Shown: positions 22,213 through 33,695 of the stretch, piece after piece | Position numbering within the stretch: the stretch's first letter is position 1 | Layout of the letters: the number at the start of each line of letters is the position of its first letter | Source of the DNA: Mesostigma viride | Taxonomy: Eukaryota; Streptophyta; Mesostigmatophyceae; Mesostigmatales; Mesostigmataceae | NCBI GenBank assembly: GCA_009746045.1 | Contig: RPFO01000132.1 | Span: 955,590-1,008,089, forward strand | Length of the DNA: 52,500 nt | Reading direction: 5' to 3' | The notes under the pieces: generated by a model | Told to the model about the DNA's origin: nothing | What the model saw: the letters and a program-made list of their open reading frames with translations, nothing else | Databases searched by the model: none | Program-made: the position numbers and the translations under genes

Positions 22213-22780
22213 CTCATGGGGTGAGAAAGATATTAGTTCCCATCCCGTCGTTGTCTTACGGGGGTGAGAAGGATATTAGTTCCCATCCCGTCCTTGTCTC
22301 ATGGGGTGAGAAAGATATCGATATTAGTTCCCATCCCGCCGTTGTCTCACGGGGTGAGAAAGATATTAGTTCCCATCCCGTCGTTGACTTACGGGGGTGA
22401 GAAAGATATTAGTTCGCATCCCGTCGTTGTCTCACGGGGTGAGAAAGATATAAGTTCCCATCCCGTCCTTGTCTCACGGGGTGAGAAAGATATTACTTCC
22501 CATCCCGTCGTTTTCTCTCCGGGATGGGGATTTACCGTAAAAATGCTAGTTCCCATCCCGTCGTTTTCTACTGAGGTGGGGATTTTCCGTAAAACTGCTA
22601 GTTCGCATCCCGTCGTTTTCTACGGGGGTGGGGATTTACCGTAAAAATGCTAGTTCCCATCCCTTCTTTTTCCGCTGGGGTTAGAAAGATGTTAGTTCCC
22701 ATCCCGCGTTGTTGATAATTAATTAATTAATTAATCCCGCGTTGTCTCAGGGGGTTGATAAAGACAATAGTTCCCATCTA
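22213..22780. repeat. 42-bp minisatellite
   Basis: About 12 units built on GGGGTGAGAAAGATATTAG followed by TTCCCATCCCGTCGTTGTCT. The first seven are near-identical at 42-43 bp; later ones lose GAGAAAGATATT and gain GGGATTTACCGTAAAAATGC. One unit carries a 6-bp insertion (ATCGAT). No coding meaning seen. Confidence 0.9.
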
Positions 22781-23917
22781 GTCGTTTTCACTTTCCCGTC
22801 CCGCGCCAGCCGTTCGTCCGCCCCCCCTCCTTTTTTCCCGTTTCCCTTAAATCCCCCAACTGGCCGTCCGTAAATCCCGGCCTGAAGTGAGCAGGCCAGC
22901 CGTGGCCGGGCATGCCGCCCGCGGCAGGCCGAGCCCCGCTCCGGTTACCGGCGCCGTCGGCCCTACATAACGGCAAAAGCCATGGGCGTACCTCCTAGGT
23001 AGGACGCTCTTTCAGTTCCGTACACTCACCATCGAATTAAACGGAATTGAGAAGTGCTTCCATCATAATGAAAATAACTCAATTTCTGATATGAACTTGC
23101 CTGAGCACTCGGTGCACAACGCCCGGTTCATTGATCACACGGGTCAAGTCCATCCCACCGACTGTCGGGCGAGCCCACTGCGTTCATGCCTTACAAGAAC
23201 ATGGTTGGACGCTAGGGATCAAGATCAATTGCGAATGCGCTGGGCTCACAAGATAACAGCGGGCATTTGGAATGTTTGACCAAATGGTTTCAGGGACCCG
23301 TGCAAATGCCCAAGGTCAGGCAACTGCATGCTCACATGCAATCTGAGTGCTGTATTTACCTGCCAGGTTACAGCAGTCGCAACTAATTTGAATTATTCGA
23401 GGTTACATTCTAATAGTTGTCTCACTTGAAACATGTCCTATGGAGCTTTCAAGCATGGGCACAAAATGGTAGTTATTGATGTTTCACCCACGTCTTACTG
23501 CACGGCTCGTCTCATGGCTCATCTACACGGTGCCTCCCGCATCGGGACCCGGCAAGAATTGGCAAACCATTGACACTCCCCCTACCATTAATAATTACAC
23601 CTCAATTAAATTTGTGTGGCCCTTTGCGCAGCAGAATAATGATAGATCACACAACGGCCGCAGCAAGTGATACGCACAAGGAATCATTTCACTACACCAA
23701 GCTCGGCTATGGGTACAAAATCAAGTAGGCTAAACAAGCAAGGATGACATGATAATCTATGTATGACCTTGATAGCAATCATGTGTTGCGCCGCCACCAA
23801 TCAAATTCAACGGGAGATACTGGACGCACAACCTTGGTGTACTCGTGCACTGCATGCGGTAGGCCGGGCATCCTTGACACTAGCCGGTGACCCACTCCAC
23901 ACATCAACGTGCAACGC
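22781..23917. other. Intergenic, downstream of the RETICULATA-related gene
   Basis: No gene or RNA recognised. The part near 23700-23917 probably contains the 3' UTR of the minus-strand gene that ends at 23918, but no polyadenylation signal is clear. Confidence 0.3.
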
Positions 23918-26900
23918 TCAGGCCTTGGCCTTCACCTTGCTCTTGCCCTTGCCCTTTGTGGCAGCAGCCTTTGCCCTCGCCTCCCTGGCCGCGGCCTCCT
24001 TGGCGGCTGCCTCCTTAGCGGCGGCTTCCTTAGCGGCGGCCTCCTTGGCCTCAGCCTCCTTCTTGATCGCGATGGCCGACTTTTGCAGGCCCATAAGGCG
24101 CACGTAGTCCACCCACCTGGCAGGGACCACAAGCAGAGCACGAGGGGGTGCACATTATGGATACCATCAGAAACCAGTTAGAATTGATCATGCGCTTGAT
24201 GCCTGGCACCCAAGCTCAGCGCCTCTCTATGCGAGCACGCCGTGACCAGCCAGGTCTTCAAGAACAACTGATTCCATGTGGCTTATCCTAAATTACTTAC
24301 TCGCGACGCAATCTTCTGCTCACAGGAGGCTGCCATGAGATAACAATGTGCAGCGCTCCCTTCACAGGAGGCTGCCCAAGAAATGCGTTTACCACCACGG
24401 CACGTCCCCACCACAAGCGTAGCCACCATTGCTTCTGCCAACCACACTGTTGCCAACCGCACCTTTGTCACCTGAACCGTCCCCAACAACACATGGCCCA
24501 CCACCTCCCCGTGGCACGTCCACATCACTACTGGACTCACACGAGGTTTCTCAAGGCAGTAAGCCATGCGATGTGCGTATTCTAGTCAAAATAAGAACTA
24601 TGCGTAACTCACATGAGCCTGCCCAACAACGCTGCCACCACCACACCATGCGTTACTCACAGGAGGCTGCCCAGGAAAGTATTGGCCGTTCGCAGCAGGA
24701 AGCACGCAATCGTCAACGGCAGCTCCTTCTTGATGAGCGGCTCCAAAATGCGCTGCTCGAGCACGCCCGCGAGCACCTGGTAGCGCAGGTTGCTGGACAG
24801 TGCCATGTAGCTGCCGTAGCACAGGCCCATCTTGACCACGTCCTGCTCGTCGTTCTCGTGCTTGAACCCGCCCCCCGAGAGCAGCTTGCGCGCCTGCAGG
24901 AGTAGGTTGGTGGTCCCCGTGCCAATGAAGCTGGCAACCGTGCCCACGGCCATGAGCTTGCCGCCGTTGCGCACGATCGCGAGTGTGCGCTGGCCGACCG
25001 TGTAGTGTGCGTTGCCCATGACCTTCTGGAACGCATTGTCGGGGCACCCGGCGAAGATGCGGCCGAGCCAGCCCAGCTTGGCGCCGGCCGCGGCCGCACC
25101 GAGGCCGATGGTGGGCGCGGGTAGCCACACGAGCATGAAGTCGGCGATAAGCGCCATGATCTGTGCGGGGGAGGGATGGGGCACAAAGGTGGCGCATGGC
25201 ATGGCACAGCGTGTGGTGGGGCATGGCATGGCTTAAGGCATCGAGTCGGCGATGAGCGCCATGATCTGTGCGGGGGAGGGATGGGGCACAAAGGTGGCGC
25301 ATGGCATGGCACAGCGTGTGGTGGGGCATGGCATGGCTTAAGGCATCAAGTCGGCGATGAGCGCCATGATCTGTGCGGGGGGCTGGCACACGCAAGCTAT
25401 GATGGCAGAGGGGATGGCGCAGGCATGCCGCGAGGGATGGTGGGGCGTCCAGGTGTTGATACACCGGAGGATGCCACACAGACAGGCATGGGCTACAACT
25501 GGCCATAACAGGCGCTGGCTGGCCACAACATCTTGCCACAACCTCTGCGCACGTGAGCCGGGGAAGAGGGGGTGGGGTGGGGGTCTAGAGGGGGTCAGCA
25601 GCACGAGGGGCAAGTATATATATATATATATATATATATGGCAAGTATAAGGGGCGTACGCCAGGGGAATCGTTGCAGCAAGAAGGGGGGGAGGGGGGGG
25701 CTTTGCAATAAGTATGGAAGCCTAAAAAAAGGGGAAAAGGGGGGGGGGGGCGGGGCGGGCAGCAAGGGCGAGACTAATGGGAGGAACATGCGCCTTACGG
25801 GTGGCTTGGGATAGTCACATCTGATTGTGGTCGTCCCCGCAAGCAAAGCACGGGGAGAAGGCAGAGAGGTATCACGCTAGGGGACAGGGGCAAGCCAGCA
25901 CTAGTGGTTGTTGGGCGGGGTAAAATGGGGCGATTGAGCCGGCACAACTGGCAAGGCAGCTGGTATATTGGGTGGCTGGCATCTGCATGACCCGTCCATG
26001 ACCCGTCCATGACCCACCCGTGACCCGGCCATGACCCGGCCATGACCCAACCATGAACTGCCTGTTACCCCCCTTTTGACCCACGCATGACCCGCCCATG
26101 TCCCAGTATCACATGACCACGCAGGCCCACAACAATCCTCCAGTCTGCCTTGTTATTGTGACAGACGACAGTTTGGACGTATACGTGACCATGTACAGTA
26201 TGAGTGACATAGGACAGGGAAAATATGGACATTTGGGAGCGGTCAGTGCTATTTTCGGTCCTAGATATGCGAGAATATGTTGCCTGCCCGCCCATCTGGC
26301 TGGAGGCGTCAAGAATGGGTCACCAGCTTCCGTGTTCAGGGCAAGATTCCCATTACTGTTACGGTGCTGCCTGCATGCACACGGAACACGAGCAAGGTCT
26401 CCTACATCTCACTCGCCAAGGTTAGAAAGTTCCCTTCTCATGAAAAAGAAATGATGCATCCAGCACTAGAAAAGGAGCCTACGAGGAGCACTGTGTCGAA
26501 AAAGAGATGTCCCCTTGCCCCACCTACTGTTTACAGACTGGCCTCGAACCGTAACTGCGATTGGGGCATTTTTCAGAAACGTGCAAGAGATGCTGCTGCA
26601 TTCTTGCCGAATTTCACGGATACCTCGGCAAACGTACCACATTGGCCAACACGAAGTCCCATTCGTGGAAGAAGTGGTCCTGCCTCTTGTTGTATTCGGC
26701 CCCCGTCTTGGTGAAAATGCCAACCCCCCATTCGATGCCCAACTTCGCGAGGAAGACCGGGTCCGCCAATAGCCGGTCCCGGAACCCAGAAAACTTGAGG
26801 AAACTCCCAAGAAACAGCCTCTTTTCCAGCGTCATGTAATTTTTCAAGGCGGTGACGGGAGCTCTGCCAGACTGCACCGCTGTCACCAAGTCCGCGGGGA

Positions 26901-27393
26901 AACTCTCCAGGGACCGCCCCGTCCCAGACAATGCCGCACTGATGGAGGCGCTCAGGTCACCAGCGCCAGAGCTGCCGTCATTTCCACCCCAATTTCCGCC
27001 CCCACCGCCACCTCCGCCTCCACCACTTCCTCTATTGCCGCTATCTCCCCCCTCCCCGCCGACATTGCCTCCCTCTTCATAAATCGCACGGGCCTTGTTA
27101 TCCCCACCATCCATGAAAACGACAGACATGGCATCTGCAGCAGCAGAAATTACGTGCCTGTTGGCACCCGAATGATGCTGTTCGCTACCATCAGCCCCAG
27201 GAAGTGACGCACTAACTACGAGGTGTCGGCGCGGTCGGGCACTAGATACTAAGCCAAGCGAGACGGCCTTTCCACCTGCATTCCGGTGCTTCGACGCGAG
27301 AGGAAGAACGCCGACGGCGTGAGAAAGAACATGCTGCCGCAGAGAAGCAGCAGATATCGGGACAATGCACTTACTTGCCACTGTTATCTCCAT
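23918..27393 (-). CDS. RETICULATA-related (DUF3411) plastid membrane protein
   Basis: Three exons: 27393-26638, 25160-24661 and 24116-23918 (756+500+199 nt, 484 aa); phases agree and all introns are GT-AG. The start is the ATG of MEITVASK; the upstream frame has no ATG. Residues 1-65 look like a transit peptide (basic, Ser/Ala-rich, ending LVVSAS), followed by a glycine-rich linker. The family core follows: LEKRLFLGSFLKFSGFRDRL, GIEWGVGIFTKTGAE, then across intron 1 DFVLANV/IMALIADFMLVWLPA, then FQKVMGNAHYTVGQR, NLRYQVLAGVLEQRI, and across intron 2 NTFLGSLL/WVDYVRLMGLQK. The C-terminus is an EAAAK-type helix with a Lys-rich end. Plant relatives are chloroplast envelope proteins linked to leaf development; the algal role is unknown. 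Both introns contain copies of the adjacent exon edges. Confidence 0.9.
24320..24384 (-). repeat. Copies of an exon end and 5' splice site inside intron 2
   Basis: The coding-strand sequence GGCAGCCTCCTGTGA spans the real exon 2 end (24661) and its donor. It occurs again at 24320-24334 and 24362-24376; the latter copy is preceded by a near match to the exon (TTTCTTGGGCAGCC against TTTCCTGGGCAGCC). Confidence 0.8.
25141..25380 (-). repeat. 105-bp tandem repeat of the intron 1 acceptor and exon 2 start
   Basis: Three copies with exact 105-bp spacing place CCGCACAG/ATCATGGCGCT at 25160 (real exon), 25265 and 25370. Each copy has a pyrimidine tract, AG and the first ~22 bases of exon 2. In the upstream copies the exon-like part reads IMALIADSMP and then a TAA stop, so use of those acceptors would truncate the protein unless they are spliced again. 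Confidence 0.9.
25600..26065. repeat. Simple repeats in intron 1 of the RETICULATA-related gene
   Basis: (TA)n at 25615-25640, G-rich tracts at 25680-25760, and a ~10-bp array built on CCATGACCCG/CCATGACCCA at 25985-26060. Confidence 0.7.
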
Positions 27394-28009
27394 TTTCTTT
27401 CGCACTCGCCAGGCAGCTAGGGGCGTTAGCCACAATGGTGTGGCGTGAGTGAACGTTGTGGAAAATTATTCTGCACGGCACCGTGCTGGCGCCTGGCAGT
27501 TGTGCGCGGGCCGCGGGTCCGTTTGCCAGAGACTTGCCACACGGCACAACACCGCTTGGGCTCGGCGGGAGACAGGCAAGGACTGCGTGCCAAGTGTCAG
27601 GAATCTAACACCTCTACTCCTACTAAGTTCGGGACAACCGGCGCTGGAATAAACTCAACTCAACTCAACTCAGAAAATTTGACGGAATCACCGACTACCT
27701 ACGAACAGTCGTGTCGAGCTGGGCGCGCGGCAGTTGGCACCCCCGCGGTCCTAGCTGCTCTCAGTGCTCTGCCAAATATGCGCGCTCTGCTGCCCATGTG
27801 CGGCGTGGGCAACATTACCAACAACAACAACAGCAGTGCTCTGAACTCTGAACTGCCTCCATGCAGGTCCGAATTAATACAAGAGCGCACGAGCCAGGAC
27901 CTACCAACTTACGATAGGAAGCCTTATTCGAGCTGGGGTTGACTACAACTCTGGGGTTGCAGCCTGCAGGAACCGAATTCCGGACTAGCCGATGCGGCCC
28001 GATATATAT
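27394..28009. other. Upstream region of the RETICULATA-related gene
   Basis: Presumed promoter and 5' UTR side; no TATA box or known element is clear. An (AAC)n/(CAACT)n stretch lies at 27650-27675 and another (AAC)n at about 27818-27832. Confidence 0.3.
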
Positions 28010-29706
28010 TCATATTGAGAATGATGAATTACCGGGAGGTGAGATTGGCATGCCCGATATATATATACTATATATATTCATTGAGAATGATAAATTACGG
28101 AGGTGAGAGTGGCATGCAACATAAGGAAAAACCCGATAACTGGGAGAATAACCATGAAGAAATTAATAGTAATCTGACACGGACATCCAAGGATCACGCC
28201 AGCTGCACAAGGTACAACTAACTACATCACAAAACTACACGCAGCAACAGCGCTGCCGCGCATGCCGGCCCACCATGCAGGCCTGGAAGGGATCTAGACC
28301 GCATGGGTCTAGTTGTATATATATTATAGTTGTACCTTGTGCAGCTGCATGGCGTGATCCTTGGATGTCCGTGTCAGATTCCACTTACTTTCTCCTGGGT
28401 TCTTCTTCTTTTCGGGGTTTTCCTTATGTTGCATGCCCATCTCACCTCCGTAATCTATCATTCTCAATGAATATATATATACCGCTCTCCTCCGGGTGGT
28501 GTGTGCCATGGTTCGGTCGGTCTTTCCCCACTCCACCATCAAGTGCGAGGACGCGGATGGGGCCGCCCTCTACTCACCCAACCACCGCCCCGACATTACC
28601 GTGCTTGACTACGACGGGCAGGGCGGTTGCCACCTGCTCATCGATGTCTCCGTGGCTCGGCCGCTCTCCGGTCGCCACATCCTCCGGGCGGCTGTGGATG
28701 CCGGCGCTGCTGCCGCTGTACGTGGCTGAGCGCGACAAGTTTGCCTCCTACGGCAATGTGGGGCCCCACCGGGTCATCCCCTTTGTCCTTGAGGAGTTCG
28801 GGGCCATGGGCCCCAAGACAGCGGAGTTTTTCCACGAGTGCTGCCAGCGCCGTGAAGACCGCCTCGACCTCGAGGGTCAGACCGCCCCGTGGTCGGCCCG
28901 CATGTGGTCCTCGTATTTGCGGCAGCGCCTGTCACTCGCCCTCACTCGCACCGTGGCTGATGTGTTATTCCGCCGCACCCGGGCCGACTTTGTCGCGACC
29001 CATGCGGTCTAGATCCCTTCCAGGCCTGCATGGTGGGCCGGCAGCGCTGTTGCTGCGTGTAGTTTTGTGATGTATAGTTAGTTGTACCTTGTGCAGCTGG
29101 CGTGATCCTTGTATGTCCGTGTCAGATTACTATTAATTTCTTCAGGGTTATTCTCCCAGTTATCGGGTTTTTCCTTATGTTGCATGCCTATCTCACGTCC
29201 GTAATATATCATTCTCAATGAATATATATATATATGGCGGCATATATTTCCTCCCGTTAGGCGTTTCCATTGGTCTTATCGTAGTATAGAGCTTTGACAT
29301 GGCTCTGTATATAGGTTTATAGCTGGGCGTTTGCTTTGGTTTGAGTGATTTCACTCTGCTGTAAGTAATTATATTTTTAATATATATATGGCGGCAGCGC
29401 CTGTCACTCGCCCTCTGAACTCGCACTGTGGCTGATGTGTTATTCCGCCGCACCCGGGCCGACTTTGTCGCGACCCATGCGGTCTAGATCCCTCCCAGGC
29501 CTGCATGGTGGGCCGGCAGCGATGTTGCTGCGTGTCTTAGTTTTGTGATGTAGTTAGTTGTACCTTGTGCAGCTGGCGTGATCCTTGTATGTCCGTGTCA
29601 GATTCCTATTAATTTCTTCAGGGTTCTTCTCCTTTTCGGGTTTTTCCTTATGTTGCATACCCATCTCACGTCCGTAATCTATCATTCTCAATGAATATAT
29701 ATAATA
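28010..29706. mobile_element. Chain of truncated LINE 3' ends joined at (AT)n
   Basis: At least six pieces lie end to end. Minus strand: 28010-28052 (very short) and about 28070-28315. Plus strand: about 28325-28490 (3' UTR), 28496-29230 (C-terminal coding plus 3' UTR), 29240-29385 (3' UTR of the family at 1612-1745) and 29395-29706 (C-terminal coding plus 3' UTR). Most join at ATATATAT; most of the 28-kb-family copies end in ATCATTCTCAATGAATATATAT on their own strand. The largest encodes VRSVFPHSTIKCEDADG, NHRPDITVLDYDGQGG, LLIDVSVARPL and, after a frame change near 28700, VIPFVLEEFGAMGP to a stop at 29012, homologous to 1746-2238. None has a reverse transcriptase core. Confidence 0.8.
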
Positions 29707-31187
29707 AGCCGAATACCTACTAGACCTACCTCATGAATGCCTCATGTTATAGATTACCACAAGATTGCAAACCCGTTTACCCACGTAGTCACACGCACGC
29801 AGCCGGGGCAACTGTCAGGCTCCGTGACAGCTCGGGATGCAACTGTGCATGCCGATCTCTGCCAATCAGGTAGCCGAGATATTTCTTCGATATCTGTGCA
29901 ATGATCGCCATTTAAAATACAGATGTGGATTCGTGTATATAAGTGCTCAGTAGTGATATTCAAGCTTCAGAGCATTACTCTCTTGTTCATGGCGTCTTAT
30001 GATGTCTATACCTCACGTGCACGCACCGGCCGACCAGAATCCAGATATAGCCATGGTCCGGATTCTCCCGATTTCTGGCCTGCGCTGGTTGTCTCTTTGA
30101 TAGCTAGTAGGCCGCGCTGTGCATGCCATGCGCCTTTACCTCGCACTTCAATGATCAAGCTTTAAATGAATATACGAATATAGTTGTTGATTCAACAAGG
30201 TTCGTGCGCAATGCAACGGCTCGAGCATACCCGGAAAACTGAGAATGGCGTGCCGTGCCGGTTCGTGAAGAGCAAGAGATCAACAGGTTGTTAGCTAGTA
30301 TCGTGATAAGAGCGGTACTGGCCACTAGATATTGATATCCAATAAAAGCTTCCTAAAAACTAAATCTAGCCTAGCCAATCACGGAACCTTTCATGTCGAT
30401 CCGCTATTCATCTTGACAACAGTACTTGCGTGCCAGCCGTAAATTCAGTAGTGATGGTTGGAAACTGTACGTAGTAACCTGCTGCCGCTAGGCTAAGCTA
30501 GCTCTGCAGTGCCCATGCCACGCGGGTTACATAGAGTTAGTGCGACGATGCGGTGTACAGCATGCGGTAGAAGTAGTACTCGAAAGTTATACTTCCACCA
30601 TCCTGCGGATTTCCTGACATAAACCCTAGTGTATGTTGTGATTGGCTGCCTGCTTGTCGTAGATACTACCGACCCGAGTACCTTGCCATCGTTGTTTAAC
30701 AACCGTCTACGCTCATGACCATGCACTTGAGCACGAGCGCCAGGAGCGTCTTGGCATCGCCTGGGTCCGTGATGATTATGTCTGATCGAATTAGAGCCAA
30801 TCCCTTTCTCGGAAGCTGGTATCCTGCTTGGTTGCCCGCGCACGTTGACTGCAAGGGCAGGCATGGTAATGTATCATATGCTGCCCGGGCTGTTAGCTTG
30901 CTCGGCGGTGGCGACCCGGGCTACATGGTGCCTGCGAATGGCAGACCCCTTGAATCCTTAGTTTCGCTGACCACAGAAGCCGGACAGTGCATGCCGATTA
31001 TAAATCTCAAGAAATTGAATTGCGTTTCACAATATATTCCCTGTATGTATTCAGCGTAGATTTTTTTTTTGTTTTAATCACCTTTTCTTGAACTTACAGA
31101 CTTATTTTTTGCAAACTTACGTAACTAATGCAAAAACCTAATTCTAAAGTCTAAAGGCAAGAAGAATTTAGAACGCAAAACTGGCTT
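29707..31187. other. Intergenic with one exon-like piece
   Basis: 30044-30100 carries a copy of the dispersed CATGGTCCGGATTCTCCCG repeat. On the minus strand 30769-30715 could be an exon: the coding strand has CAG before ATCACGGACCCAGGCG, reads ITDPGDAKTLLALVLKCMV, and is followed by GTAGAC. No family is recognised and no partner exon was found. Nothing else seen. Confidence 0.3.
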
Positions 31188-31660
31188 GGACTTACGACTT
31201 GTGTTCTTTGCAAAAGTTAGCCCTGCAAAAAAACACTACTATGAAGGGGCCCGTAGTGCTGAAAATCGGCGCCACTTCTTTTATGAGATCGGAAAATCTC
31301 TCTTTCCCGCGCGAGGGCGCACTTCCAATTTATACTCCTACATGCCTCCCATCTTTTACTGGGATTTTCGCGCCGATCCTACGGCTGAGATTCCAGGATT
31401 GGGCGCGGCGTGACCAATTCCAGTTATATGACGGCTAACAGCCTAGTGTCATTCCAAAGTCCAAAGGTTGTGTTACCCCGTCAAGGTTACGCCGCACAGT
31501 GATCACTGTACTCAGTATACTGGGCGTAATTACGTACCTATTAATTCGAGTTCTCCACTTGTCTTCTCCGTCCCGAAACATACGCCAGAGTACGATTTTC
31601 CGTGCTGGACACTTCTCCCGGTTAGGGCTAAGTTTTGCAAAAAACAAAAGTCCTAAGTCG
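31188..31660. mobile_element. MITE-like element with 37-bp terminal inverted repeats
   Basis: 31188-31224 and the reverse complement of 31624-31660 match at about 32 of 37 positions (shared TTTGCAAAA and TTAGCCCT blocks). Total length is 473 bp with no transposase. Immediate flanks show no clear target-site duplication. A similar motif (CTTATTTTTTGCAAACTTACG) at 31104-31124 may mean the element or its left arm is longer. Confidence 0.5.
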
Positions 31661-31679
31661 AAACCATTTTTTCCACCTG

Positions 31680-31735
31680 TTCAGCGTAGAGCATTTACTC
31701 CCAACGGAGTTATGTTACATTTCAATTCAATATAT
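31680..31735 (+). mobile_element. LINE 3'-terminal scrap
   Basis: ACTCCCAACGGAGT (5-bp stem, CAAC loop) followed by TATGTTACA and an AATTCAAT tail matches the 3' ends at 5900, 12826 (minus) and 15000. Confidence 0.55.
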
Positions 31736-32724
31736 TCAGCTCTGTACCTCACCCGCGCCCCATGCATGCCCACTGCCAGCCCTAGCCCCGTCGGCCCGTC
31801 GATAGTTGACTGTCGGGTCATATGATCTGGGCGCATTAATGTGGAGCCAGCTGCAGATCAAACTTACTTTGCATGCATGCTGGCCTATGGGGGGAACTAG
31901 CAACTCATCCTTGTTCAATGGTCTGATCGATGAGGCCGTTAATTTGGTTTCATGCAAAACGTTGACGACTGAGATCGATAGTACATGCATCATCAAGCGT
32001 GGCCTCGGCCATGCATGCCAAGAGGTCGAAGTCCAATCCCCAGTTGCTGTCAATCCCTTGTCTCTTCTCTTCCTTGGCCACATTAGCAAAACTACATCAT
32101 CAAGTTAGAACAGCAATGTGCACCAGGCTATGCTCTAAATTACAGCATTCGCCACACACTTTGACCGCACACTATCGAGTACTGCTAGGCTCCTTGCCAG
32201 CCAATGAAAAAAATGCTTGCCCCATCGCTATGCCTCCAAAAACAGGCGGTGGTCACAGCAGGTGCTGACGCATGCGGGTTCCTCCACACGCTCCAGGAAT
32301 GTGATGGAGCGCGCGAGTGAGCACGTTAGCTGCGTGGGGGCAAATGGTGGCAGGCACCAGAGGTTTCAAACAGGCAACAGCCACATGCCGCATTGGCATC
32401 CATGCAGCCGCCAAACCAGGGCGATATGCATGGCGAGTGTTGTAGAAGTCATATATGGCATCATCGCACACAGATTTTCAGTTACAGACAGCAGGCATGT
32501 ATCTGGTCGTCTTGGGGCGGCCCTACCGCATCCGCTATGCTGTTGTTATGTCGAAGCTTTACTGCACCCGCAGAAGCCACTAGACTCTCCCAGTGAGCAA
32601 TTTCCTTGAACCTGTGGCCTGCCTTTCAAGGCAGTGGGATAAGGGGAGGGGGTCCCACGCCCCCTTCTTCCCTAGCATCAAACATGCTGCAGGGATGAAA
32701 GGTATCTGCATGCTCAAAAGTTGG
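31736..32724. other. Intergenic, nothing recognised
   Basis: No motif-bearing frame or RNA gene seen. Confidence 0.3.
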
Positions 32725-33695
32725 TACCCCGTGACTCTCCCAACGGAGGCGCTTGAATGAATGAATGAATGAATGAATGAATGAATGAATGAATGAATGA
32801 ATGAATGAATGAATGAATGAATGAATGAATGAATGAATGAATGAATGAATGAATGAATGAATGAATGAATGAATGGGTGGGTGGGTGGGTGGGTGGGTGG
32901 GTGGGTGGGTGGGTGGGTGGGTGGGTGGGTGGGTGGGTGGGTGAGTGAGTGCGTTTAGTGCGTTGAGTGGGTTGAGTGCGTTGAGTGCGTTGCGTGGGTC
33001 GAGTGGGTCGAGTGGGTCGAGTGGGTCGAGTGGGTCGAGCGGGTCGAGCGGGTCGAGCGGGTCGAGCGGGTCGAGCGGGTCGAGCGGGTCGAGCGGGTCG
33101 AGCGGGTCGAGCGGGTCGAGCGGGTCGAGCGGGTCGAGCGGGTCGAGCGGGTCGAGCGGGTCGAGTGGGTCGAGTGGGTCGAGTGGGTCGAGTGGGTCGA
33201 GTGGGTCGAGTGGGTCGAGTGGGTCGAGTGGGTCGAGTGGGTTGAGTGGGTTGAGTGGGTTGAGTGGGTTGAGTGGGTTGAGTGGGTTGAGTGGGGTGAG
33301 AGGGGTGAGTGGGGTGAGTGGGGTGAGTGGGGTGAGTGGGGTGAGTGGGGTGAGTGGGGTGAGTGGGGTGAGTGGGGTGAGTGGGGTGAGTGGGGTGAGT
33401 GGGGTGAGTGGGGTGAGTGAGTGAGTGGGGTGAGTGGGGTGAGTGAGTGAGTGAGTGGGTGAGTGAGTGAGTGAGTGAGTGAGTGAGTGAGTGAGTGAGT
33501 GAGTGAGTGAGTGAGTGAGTGAGTGAGTGAGTGAGTGAGTGAGTGAGTGAGTGAGTGAGTGAGTGAGTGAGTGAGTGAGTGAGTGAGTGAGTGAGTGAGT
33601 GAGTGAGCGAGCGAGCGAGCGAGTGAGTGAGTGAGTGAGTGAGTGAGTGAGTGAGTGAGTGAGTGAGTGAGTGAGTGAGTGAGTGAGTGAGTGAA
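32725..33695. repeat. 0.94-kb tetranucleotide satellite starting at a LINE tail
   Basis: A LINE-type 3' end (GTGACTCTCCCAACGGAGGC) at about 32730-32750 is followed directly by (TGAA)n to about 32873. Then come (GGGT)n, (GGGTCGAGC/T)n 9-mers, (GGGTTGAGT)n, (GGGGTGAGT)n and finally (GAGT)n to 33695, interrupted by (GAGC)n. Each block looks derived from its neighbour by a few base changes followed by expansion. The frames through it are artefacts. Confidence 0.9.

Noticed and set aside
22213-22780. CRISPR-like array
   Set aside because: Repeats are contiguous without unique spacers, and the context is eukaryotic nuclear DNA.
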